Source: Verrucomicrobiaceae bacterium
Lineage (GTDB): Bacteria > Verrucomicrobiota > Verrucomicrobiia > Verrucomicrobiales > Verrucomicrobiaceae
Direction of reading: 5' to 3'
Length of the DNA stretch: 64,000 bases
Assembly (NCBI GenBank): GCA_016713245.1
Contig: JADJPM010000001.1
Coordinates: 1,178,001 to 1,242,000, forward strand
Both the position numbers and the translations under genes were made by a program. The notes beneath the pieces are model-generated. The model searched no databases. It was not told the origin of the DNA and saw nothing but the letters and a program-made list of their open reading frames with translations. Numbering within the stretch: position 1 is the stretch's first letter; each line of letters begins with the position of its first letter. Below, piece by piece: positions 9,216 through 16,799 of the stretch.

Positions 9216-11009
9216 TTATTTCTCCATCCACTTCCGCACGTCATTCGCGCTGCTTTCGTCCAGCACCTGCACGTCGAGGAGCTTGGTGAGGAGTTCGGAG
9301 GCGGTTTGGGTTTCGGGTTTGAGGAGGAGATAGGTGTGCAGGAAGGTCTGGCGGTCGGCTTTGTCGAGGGTGGCGGTCTTTTCGATGACGGTGTCGGGGG
9401 TGATGTCGCCATAGAGGAGGGTGGCTTTTTTGATGGTGGCCTTGCTCTGGCTCTGGCGGAGGAGGGTGGCGATGCGCTGGTGGAGGATCATGAGGTCGCC
9501 GGGCTTTTCCTTGGCGCAGTCGTCGAGGAGGCGGAGGGCGGTGTCGTAGTCGCCGATCTTGGCGGCACCGGCGGCGGCCAGCTTGCGGGTGGGCAGGCCG
9601 GGCAACGCGGCGAGCTGGAGGGTCATGGCCGCGGCGGCGGTGACATCGCGTTTCTCCTTCAACGTCATGGCGGCGGCGGCGAGGAAGCCGAGCGTGCGAT
9701 GACGAAGGGGGTCGAGCTGAAGCGTGCGGGGCAGCATGTCGATGTGCTCGGGCTTTTGATCCATCATGACACGCACCATGCCGATGATGCAGACGGCCTC
9801 GGCGGCGCGGGCGGCATTGAGCGAGTCATCCGCCCGGGCGATCTGCACGAGACGCTCCGTGACGGCTTTCATGCGGGCGTTTTGCTCCTCACTTGGCTCG
9901 CTGCCCTCGGTGGCGCGGTCCATCATCTGCCCGACGAGGTGGAGCATGGCCAGCGTGCCGACCGCCTCCGCATTCGCGCCGGAGAGCTCGATGGCGCGGC
10001 CAAAAAGCGCGGCGTTGTCGAGCACGATGAAGATCTGCATGATCTGCCGCTGGCTCACCTCGCCAGCAAAAGCCTCGAAGGAGATGTCGGGCGGACGTTT
10101 TTGCGAGGCCATCGCAGCCAGGAGGCTCTTGCGAAGCTCCAGGCGCAGCATCGCGCCATGCAAAAAGCCGCCGAGATCCCGGCGTTCACTGGCGATGGCG
10201 AGGAGTTGATCGACTTCTTTGCCGAGGGCTTGCAGCTCTTGCTCGAACGCAGTGACTTCCTCCGCACTCAGCGGGCGGTCGTAAAGCGGGCGCATCGTGT
10301 CGATGCCTCGTTCGTCGAGCGCGGCAGGCTGGCGGGTGGCGGCGGCTTCGAGGGCCATGTGGATACGGCGCAGGAGCACCTTCGCGGTGGCCATCGGGTG
10401 CTTCGGGTCGAGTTTGAGGGCGGTTTTCAGCGCGGCGAGCGTCTCGGGGCCGCTGTCGTCATCCCAATCGAGGGCGCTGGCGAGCAGCACCTGGGCGGTG
10501 GGGTTCTTCGGCTCGCGAGAAACGAGCGCCCGCGCGGCGCCGATGGCTCGCTGCTTGCAAAGCGCGGCCTTGTCATCCCAATCAAGTTCCTCGGCAGCAC
10601 GATGCATGTCGATCCAGCGCAGCACCTCGTCGGCGTCCTTGGTGTCGAGCTTTTCCAGGTCGTGGTAGGTCTGGAGGCAGCCGGTTTGGGAACCATCGAA
10701 AACGTAGCCGCGGAAGCCGCCGAGCGAGGACTTGGCGCTGGCGTCCAGATTGATGAGGTGCATGCCCTCGGCGATGGCCTGGGCGCGGTCGCCCTCGCGG
10801 ACGGGAGGCGGTTCGATGCCGAGAATGGCCTCGATGCGCTCGACGAGCTTTTCGGCCTCAGGCCGCTCAGAGCCGTGGCGAGCCTCAATCTTCGCCGCCG
10901 CGTCGCGGAGGATGCCGTGGAGCATTTCCGGGGTCAGACCGAGGTCCGGTGCCGAATCAGCGAAAACGGCCGAAGAGGCAAAAAGAGCGAAAAAGGCACG
11001 GCGGAGCAT
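9216..11009 (-). CDS. Secreted helical-repeat (TPR-like) protein, unknown
   Basis: A 597-residue protein with a signal peptide (MLRRAFFALFASSAVFADSA) followed almost entirely by amphipathic helices. Segments such as EPKNPTAQVLLASALDW, then LAALKTALKLDPKHPMATAK, and later IGDYDTALRLLDDCAKEKPGD have the size and residue pattern of tetratricopeptide repeats. There is no catalytic motif. It is probably periplasmic and a protein-binding scaffold. Such long TPR-like exported proteins are common in this phylum and mostly uncharacterised. Confidence 0.7.
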   Translation of the reverse strand: MLRRAFFALFASSAVFADSAPDLGLTPEMLHGILRDAAAKIEARHGSERPEAEKLVERIEAILGIEPPPVREGDRAQAIAEGMHLINLDASAKSSLGGFRGYVFDGSQTGCLQTYHDLEKLDTKDADEVLRWIDMHRAAEELDWDDKAALCKQRAIGAARALVSREPKNPTAQVLLASALDWDDDSGPETLAALKTALKLDPKHPMATAKVLLRRIHMALEAAATRQPAALDERGIDTMRPLYDRPLSAEEVTAFEQELQALGKEVDQLLAIASERRDLGGFLHGAMLRLELRKSLLAAMASQKRPPDISFEAFAGEVSQRQIMQIFIVLDNAALFGRAIELSGANAEAVGTLAMLHLVGQMMDRATEGSEPSEEQNARMKAVTERLVQIARADDSLNAARAAEAVCIIGMVRVMMDQKPEHIDMLPRTLQLDPLRHRTLGFLAAAAMTLKEKRDVTAAAAMTLQLAALPGLPTRKLAAAGAAKIGDYDTALRLLDDCAKEKPGDLMILHQRIATLLRQSQSKATIKKATLLYGDITPDTVIEKTATLDKADRQTFLHTYLLLKPETQTASELLTKLLDVQVLDESSANDVRKWMEK

Positions 11010-11030
11010 GGTGGGGAGTGATTGGGGGCA

Positions 11031-11708
11031 TCACTCCAGAAGCGTCTGCATGACCCGCAGGCTCTCCTTGGTGTCAAAGATGGCCCGCACGGGCACCACA
11101 AAGCCTGGGATGGCGGTGCTGGCGATCTCGCCACTGCCGGATTTCAGCCGCAGCTCGTAGCGACCGTCCTTTTCGACGTATTGCTCCACCCATTCCTCGT
11201 CCGCATTGATGATCCAGTATTCGCGAACGCCGTGCGCCTCGTAGTCCTGAAATTTCACACCGCGATCACGCTCCTCCGTGCTCTCGGAGAGCACCTCGAC
11301 GGCGAAATCGGGCACAGGGAATTTCATGGTATCCGGCCGGATGGCGGCGGTCTTTTCGGGTCCGAAGAAGACGATGTCCGGCTCGTAGTCGTTTCGCGGG
11401 AAGACGCAGAGGGCTTTTTCGCCCATGACCTCGCCGAGATCACGGGAGATGACGAAGTTTTGTACCATGCGGAGCAGATTATCCTTCACCCGCACATGCC
11501 GGGCCTTGGCGGGGGAGTGCATGATGACCTCGCCGCCGATGAACTCCATTTTGCAGTCGTCCGTCATGTCGTGGTAAAACTGGCGGCGCACCTCGTTTTC
11601 GCGGCGGAGGCGTTCATTGATCTCCTGCGCGATGTCCGGCAGCCTCGGCGAGGCAAAAAGCGCCGCGAGGTCGAGCAGAGGAGCGGATGGCATGGGCAGG
11701 GATACCAT
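11031..11708 (-). CDS. Uma2-family restriction-endonuclease-like protein
   Basis: A 225-residue protein of the Uma2 (DUF820) family with a PD-(D/E)XK fold. Recognisable pieces are EFIGGEVIMHSPA, EPDIVFFG (Asp), FAVEVLSEST (Glu) and GVREYWIINAD. These proteins occur in many copies in cyanobacteria and the PVC group, and their biological role is unclear. The start at 11708 follows a GGGAG sequence about 15 bases upstream. A start five codons later is possible. Longer upstream reading would run into the divergent transglutaminase gene and is rejected. Confidence 0.85.
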   Translation of the reverse strand: MVSLPMPSAPLLDLAALFASPRLPDIAQEINERLRRENEVRRQFYHDMTDDCKMEFIGGEVIMHSPAKARHVRVKDNLLRMVQNFVISRDLGEVMGEKALCVFPRNDYEPDIVFFGPEKTAAIRPDTMKFPVPDFAVEVLSESTEERDRGVKFQDYEAHGVREYWIINADEEWVEQYVEKDGRYELRLKSGSGEIASTAIPGFVVPVRAIFDTKESLRVMQTLLE

Positions 11709-11795
11709 GGCCGGAAGGTAATCTCCCGTCTCAGGCTGGCAAGCCTTCACTCGGGGGTCTGGCACGGGCTGTGCTTTGAACATTAGGCCCAGCCC

Positions 11796-14700
11796 ATGTC
11801 CATCCACGTCGCCCTCCGCCATGTCACCAAGTACAAGTATGACCGTCCTATTTCGCTAGGACCCCAAGTGGTGAGGCTGCGGCCTGCCCCGCACTGCCGG
11901 ACGCCGGTTTTGAGCTACTCGCTGAAGGTCACGCCGGGAGATCATTTCATCAATTGGCAGCAGGACCCGCAGTCGAACTACCTCGCACGGCTCGTTTTCC
12001 CCGAAAAGACGACGGAGCTGAGCATCGAGGTGGATCTGGTGGCGGAGATGGCGGTGTACAACCCCTTCGACTTCTTTCTGGAACCGGAGGCGGAGCATGT
12101 ACCCTTCAAATACGATCCAATTCTGGCCCATGAGCTGGAGCCGTATCATCGGAAGCTGCCCCTCTCGCATCTGCTGGGCGAATACTTGCGCGAGGTGAAG
12201 GCGAAGATGCACGCGGCGAAACAGCCGCTGCGCACGATCGACTTCCTGGTGATGGTAAACCAGATGCTCTGGGAGGATGTGAGCTACACGATCCGGCTCG
12301 AACCCGGCGTGCAGACGCCGGAGGAGACGCTGGAAAAGGGCAGCGGCTCCTGCCGTGACTCCGCGTGGCTGATGTGCCAGATCATGCGGCACATGGGCAT
12401 CGCCTCGCGGTTCGTGAGCGGTTATTTGATCCAGCTGAAGCCGGATGTGAAATCGCTCGATGGCCCCAGCGGCACAGAAGTGGATTTCACAGACCTCCAC
12501 GCCTGGTGCGAGGTGTATCTGCCGGGGGCCGGTTGGGTGGGTCTCGATCCGACTTCGGGCCTGCTCGCCGGTGAAGGCCATCTGCCTCTCGCGGCCACGC
12601 CGGATCCCTCCAGCGCCGCACCGATCACCGGTGCGCTGGAGAAGTGCGAAGTGGAATTCGAGCACGAGATGAAGATCACGCGCATCTTTGAATCGGCTCG
12701 CGTGACAAAACCCTACACGCCGGAGCAGTGGGCGGAGATCGAGGCGCTCGGCCACCTCATCGACGCGGATTTGATCAAGGGCGACGTACGCCTCACGATG
12801 GGCGGCGAGCCGACTTTTGTGTCCATCGACGACATGGAAGGCGCGGAGTGGAATACCGAGGCCGTGGGGCCCAAGAAGCGCCTACTCAGCGGCGAGCTGG
12901 TGCGGCGATTGCGGGATAAATTCGGCCCCGGCGGGCTGCTGCATTTCGGCCAGGGCAAATGGTATCCCGGTGAGCAACTCCCACGCTGGGCACTCGGCTG
13001 CTACTGGCGCAAGGATGGCGAACCGATGTGGCGCGATGACTCGCTCATCGCCGATGAATCGAAGAGCTACGGCCACGATGAGAATGTGGCGTATCGGTTC
13101 GGTCTGGCGCTCAGCGCCGCATTGGGTGTCGATCCGAAGTGGCTCAAAGCGGGCTATGAAGATGCCTTCTACTACCTTTGGAAAGAGAAGCGCCTGCCGG
13201 TGAACGTCGATCCGCTGAAGTCGAATCTCAAAGACGAGTATGAGCGTGAGCGGCTGGCCCGCATCTTTGAAGAAGGACTCAACAAGATCACCGGCTTTGC
13301 GCTGCCGCTGCAACGCGCCACGCTGGGCAGCGAGCTGCGATGGCAGAGCGGTCCGTGGTTCGTGCGTGACGACACGATGTACCTCATCCCTGGCGATTCG
13401 CCGATGGGTCTGCGCCTGCCTTTGGACAGCCTGCCCTGGGTCAGTGCGAAGGATTATCCGTGGATCTATCCAAACGACCCGCTGCAGGACTGGCCGGAGC
13501 TGCCGCCGCGTCCTGAGAGCCGTCAGCACTTCCTCGGTGCCGTGGCGGATTGGCTCGAAGGCATGCCGATCCCCGCCAGCTATGGCAAAGGCGTCTATGC
13601 CGGCCAGGGCAAGCCCGAGCGTCGCAAGCTGGAACCGCTGGCGGAAGCTGAGGTGCCGGACTTGGAAAAGTATCCGCTCCAGCAGCAGTCCGCGTCGTGG
13701 GTCATCCGCACCGCCGTGTGCCTGGAGCCGCGCAATGGCCGCCTGCATGTCTTCATGCCGCCGGTCGAGAAAATTGAGGACTACCTCGACCTCGTGTCCG
13801 CCGTGGAAGATGTCGCCGCCGCATTAAAAATGCCCGTCATCGTCGAAGGCACGCCGCCGCCGTATGACCCGCGCATCAACGTGATCAAGGTCACGCCCGA
13901 TCCCGGCGTCATCGAGGTGAACATGCATCCCGTGAAGAAATGGGACGAGCTCGTGAGCAACACGAAGACCCTTTACGAGGAGGCGCGGCTCACCCGCCTC
14001 GGCACGGAGAAATTCATGGTCGATGGCCGCCACACCGGCACCGGTGGTGGCAATCATATCGTCTTCGGCGGTGAACGTCCGAAGGACTCGCCGCTGCTGC
14101 GTCGCCCGGATTTGCTGCGCTCGCTGCTCGGCTACTGGCACAATCATCCCAGCCTCAGCTACCTCTTCGCCGGCCTTTTCATCGGTCCTACGAGTCAGCA
14201 CCCGCGTGTCGATGAGGCGCGGAATGATTCGATCTTCGAGCTGGAGCTCGCCTTTGAGGAATTGAACCGCTACACCGCGAAAAACGGCCATACACCGCCG
14301 TGGCTCGTCGATCGCCTCTTCCGCAATCTGCTGTGCGATTCCTCCGGCAACACACACCGCACCGAATTCAGCATCGATAAGCTTTTCGATCCCGGCAGCG
14401 CCACCGGACGCCTCGGCCTCGTCGAGCTGCGTTCCTTTGAAATGCCGCCGCATGCCGAGATGAGCCTCGCGCAGCATCTGCTACTGCGTGCCGCCATCGC
14501 CAGATTTTGGAACAAGCCGTATGAGCAGAATCTCGTGCGCTGGGGCACCGAGCTGCATGATCGCTACCTGCTGCCGCACTTCGTGTGGGATGACCTCACC
14601 GATGTGATCGAGGACATGAACCGCCACGGCTATGCGTTGAAGCCCGAATGGTTCGAGCCGCACTTCGAATTCAAATTCCCCTCCATCGGCCATATCACGC

Positions 14701-15215
14701 AGCGTGGGGTCAATTTGGAGGTGCGCACCGCTTTGGAGCCCTGGCATGTGCTCGGCGAGGAAGGCAGCGCCGGCAGCACCGTGCGTTTTGTGGATAGCAG
14801 CCTCGAACGCGTGCAGCTCAAAACGAAGGGCCTCGTCAGCGGACGCTACATCATCACCTGCAATGGCGTGCAGGTGCCGCTGCATCCCACCGGCACCGTC
14901 GGCGAGCACGTCGCCGGCGTGCGCTACCGGGCTTGGCAGCCCGGCGAATGTTTGCAGCCCACCATCGGCGTGCATGCCCCGCTCACCTTCGACATTGTGG
15001 ACACCTGGAACGGCCGCAGCATCGGAGGCTGCACCCATCACGTCTCCCACCCCGGCGGCCGCAGCTACGATACCTTCCCCGTGAACAGCTACGAAGCCGA
15101 AAGCCGCCGCCTCGCCCGCTTCTTCCCCTATGGCCACACGCCGGGACCGATGAAGCCCAAAAAGATCGAAGGCATGGCCGAGTTTCCGATGACGCTGGAT
15201 TTGAGGAGGACGTAG
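11796..15215 (+). CDS. Transglutaminase-like protease fused to DUF2126 putative amidoligase
   Basis: A 1139-residue two-part enzyme. Residues 1-260 are a bacterial transglutaminase-like domain with the triad Cys186 (GSGSCRD), His235 (LHAWCEV) and Asp251 (LDPTSG). From about 331 onward the protein is DUF2126: TMGGEPTFVSIDD, then HFGQGKWYPGEQLPRWA, and later HTGTGGGNHIVFGG and NDSIFELELAFEEL. DUF2126 has been proposed, from sequence analysis, to be a glutamine-synthetase-like COOH-NH2 ligase, so the fusion may make and break isopeptide bonds. The family's usual partners (ATP-grasp DUF404/407, alpha-E protein, Anbu-type peptidase) are not nearby. There is no signal peptide. Confidence 0.9.
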   Translation: MSIHVALRHVTKYKYDRPISLGPQVVRLRPAPHCRTPVLSYSLKVTPGDHFINWQQDPQSNYLARLVFPEKTTELSIEVDLVAEMAVYNPFDFFLEPEAEHVPFKYDPILAHELEPYHRKLPLSHLLGEYLREVKAKMHAAKQPLRTIDFLVMVNQMLWEDVSYTIRLEPGVQTPEETLEKGSGSCRDSAWLMCQIMRHMGIASRFVSGYLIQLKPDVKSLDGPSGTEVDFTDLHAWCEVYLPGAGWVGLDPTSGLLAGEGHLPLAATPDPSSAAPITGALEKCEVEFEHEMKITRIFESARVTKPYTPEQWAEIEALGHLIDADLIKGDVRLTMGGEPTFVSIDDMEGAEWNTEAVGPKKRLLSGELVRRLRDKFGPGGLLHFGQGKWYPGEQLPRWALGCYWRKDGEPMWRDDSLIADESKSYGHDENVAYRFGLALSAALGVDPKWLKAGYEDAFYYLWKEKRLPVNVDPLKSNLKDEYERERLARIFEEGLNKITGFALPLQRATLGSELRWQSGPWFVRDDTMYLIPGDSPMGLRLPLDSLPWVSAKDYPWIYPNDPLQDWPELPPRPESRQHFLGAVADWLEGMPIPASYGKGVYAGQGKPERRKLEPLAEAEVPDLEKYPLQQQSASWVIRTAVCLEPRNGRLHVFMPPVEKIEDYLDLVSAVEDVAAALKMPVIVEGTPPPYDPRINVIKVTPDPGVIEVNMHPVKKWDELVSNTKTLYEEARLTRLGTEKFMVDGRHTGTGGGNHIVFGGERPKDSPLLRRPDLLRSLLGYWHNHPSLSYLFAGLFIGPTSQHPRVDEARNDSIFELELAFEELNRYTAKNGHTPPWLVDRLFRNLLCDSSGNTHRTEFSIDKLFDPGSATGRLGLVELRSFEMPPHAEMSLAQHLLLRAAIARFWNKPYEQNLVRWGTELHDRYLLPHFVWDDLTDVIEDMNRHGYALKPEWFEPHFEFKFPSIGHITQRGVNLEVRTALEPWHVLGEEGSAGSTVRFVDSSLERVQLKTKGLVSGRYIITCNGVQVPLHPTGTVGEHVAGVRYRAWQPGECLQPTIGVHAPLTFDIVDTWNGRSIGGCTHHVSHPGGRSYDTFPVNSYEAESRRLARFFPYGHTPGPMKPKKIEGMAEFPMTLDLRRT

Positions 15216-15230
15216 CCGGGCAGGGCGCAT

Positions 15231-15275
15231 AGGTCAGAAGGATCAGACAGGTCGGACGAATCAGACTCGTCCGAC
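15231..15275. repeat. Degenerate nonanucleotide tandem repeat with hairpin
   Basis: Five consecutive 9-base units of form NNRTCNGAC follow the amidoligase stop: aggtcagaa, ggatcagac, aggtcggac, gaatcagac, tcgtccgac. Within them, GTCGGACGA (15251-15259) and TCGTCCGAC (15267-15275) make a perfect 9-bp stem that could act as a transcript end. The rest of the 190-base gap shows no gene. Confidence 0.7.
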
Positions 15276-15405
15276 GAAGCAGCGGTTTCATTCTCGACTG
15301 AGATTGAAGACCTCACGCCACGCGGCTAACTGCCGAACATAAAAACTGCTGACAATCCTTACGATCTATGAATGATGCTAAAGTAGAGGATAACACGTCA
15401 CTCTT

Positions 15406-15702
15406 ATGAAACCCTATTTGCATTTGATGCTCCCAATAGTGGCATTGACCTATCTCGTTCCTTCCCGTGCCCAAACACCCCAAGAAGTTAACTCGAAGGC
15501 ACAGGAAATTAATGCCCAGTCTCAACGCTTGCTCGATGAACAAAGCGAAAGATTCAAACGAGCTGAGGAATTGTTGAAACGTCAGGAACAGCTGATGGGC
15601 AAGCAAGAGGCTTCATTCAAACGCTTCGAGACAATTTTGGATGTTTGGGAAAAGCAGCAAAAGCAATACCAGGGGTATCTGGATACGCTCCCAAAGAAGT
15701 AA
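15406..15702 (+). CDS. Small exported coiled-coil protein, unknown
   Basis: A 98-residue protein with a signal peptide (MKPYLHLMLPIVALTYLVPSRAQ). The mature part is almost pure coiled coil rich in Glu, Gln, Lys and Arg (QRLLDEQSERFKRAEELLKR). No family is recognised. Codon and base composition are clearly more AT-rich than in flanking genes, as in the next two small genes, which suggests an acquired or poorly conserved segment. Confidence 0.6.
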   Translation: MKPYLHLMLPIVALTYLVPSRAQTPQEVNSKAQEINAQSQRLLDEQSERFKRAEELLKRQEQLMGKQEASFKRFETILDVWEKQQKQYQGYLDTLPKK

Positions 15703-15765
15703 AAGCGCCGCGAGTTCCCACTCATGCTTGGACTTGAGAAGGTCGTAAGACTGACACCCGACACC

Positions 15766-16179
15766 ATGAGAAGCATCAAACAACTCCTGCGGTTTGTCTT
15801 TCTGGGCGTGGGAGGACTCTGGCTGTCTGCTCTTTGTGGGTTGAGTCTCGCGATGGACTTGTTCGGGCATGACAAACCGATCCTGCACCCGGCTTTGGCT
15901 TGCACTGGTTTGCTTTCGGCGGCGCTCGCCATGCTGGCAGGAGTCAGAAGGTGGGGGCAGTGGCTTTATCTGTTTCCCTTCCTGAGCTGGCCGTTCGTGC
16001 TCACACCGTTTCTCCGCATCGACAGCTATGGAGGTGTCCTCGTCGGGGCGGTGCTCGCATTCAGTCCGGTCTGGCTCATTTCGACGTGGTATCGCCGCAA
16101 GCAACCGATGTATCCAGAGATTCATGCCAGCGGTTCGCTCGCCGCCGCCTTGCAAGACGCTTTGCGATCATTGCGATAG
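15766..16179 (+). CDS. Small polytopic membrane protein, unknown
   Basis: Starting at MRSIKQLLRFVFLG the protein has 137 residues and about four hydrophobic segments: FVFLGVGGLWLSALCGLSLAM, ALACTGLLSAALAMLAGV, LYLFPFLSWPFVLTPF and GVLVGAVLAFSPVWLIS. A basic, soluble C-terminus follows. An in-frame ATG 14 codons upstream (15724) is possible but adds only polar residues. No family is recognised. It sits in the same low-GC patch as its neighbours. Confidence 0.55.
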   Translation: MRSIKQLLRFVFLGVGGLWLSALCGLSLAMDLFGHDKPILHPALACTGLLSAALAMLAGVRRWGQWLYLFPFLSWPFVLTPFLRIDSYGGVLVGAVLAFSPVWLISTWYRRKQPMYPEIHASGSLAAALQDALRSLR

Positions 16180-16338
16180 ATGCCTAGCATCTTTTTCCGA
16201 GTAGGAAGATGATGATGAGAAGCGCCTGGAAACGTGACTGCCACATGAGTCCCGAATGGAAAGCCTTAATTCGCTGCCGAAGCAAGCCTGGTCTTCCATG
16301 CTCGCTGCGGCATTCGGAAAAGGCTGGCAAACAGCATC

Positions 16339-16707
16339 TCACCGTACACCGCGAGCCTGCGCCTTGAAGCCCTCGACGTTCTTTTCATTTCCCTGCTGGT
16401 TCAGAAGGTGGCGCATCGCGCGGGCCTGTTCTTTTCCCCCGAGTCGCTCGACTTTGTTGATGATGTCGTTCGCCGCCTTGAATTTATCGTCGATTTGCTT
16501 CTGAATATTGTCCACGTTCTTTTGGGCAAGTTTCGCGCTCTCTCCATCTCCATATTCACCCTTGTCGATCTCAACATCGAGGTAGGCCTTGTCCCTCTGA
16601 AGATCGTTAATCATCTTTTGTTCCCGATTCAGCTCCTTGGCGAGATCTTGAATCTTGCTGCTGTTTTTTTGGAACACGGCTTTGAGGGCGTCTTTGACGG
16701 AGGGCAT
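16339..16707 (-). CDS. Small charged coiled-coil protein, unknown
   Basis: About 122 residues from MPSVKDALKAVF. An ATG eight codons earlier at 16731 is an alternative. The protein is a nearly continuous charged helix (SKIQDLAKELNREQKMINDL, then AKLAQKNVDNIQKQIDDKF), without signal peptide or membrane segment, so it is probably a cytosolic coiled coil. Function is not recognised. It lies between the low-GC small genes and the PVC cytochrome. The 159 bases between 16180 and 16338 show nothing convincing. Confidence 0.5.
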   Translation of the reverse strand: MPSVKDALKAVFQKNSSKIQDLAKELNREQKMINDLQRDKAYLDVEIDKGEYGDGESAKLAQKNVDNIQKQIDDKFKAANDIINKVERLGGKEQARAMRHLLNQQGNEKNVEGFKAQARGVR

Positions 16708-16799
16708 GGTGGTGAGGTGGGTTGAAGGCATGGTGTAATAGCCACGCCGGACCGACCTGTGACAAAAAGTTTGCCGGGCTGCCGACCGAATGGCTCAGG

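Noticed and set aside
8994..11021. Long plus-strand frame opposite the secreted helical-repeat gene
   Set aside because: The minus-strand gene has a signal peptide and helical repeats; the plus frame gives a Gly/Glu/His-rich shadow sequence.
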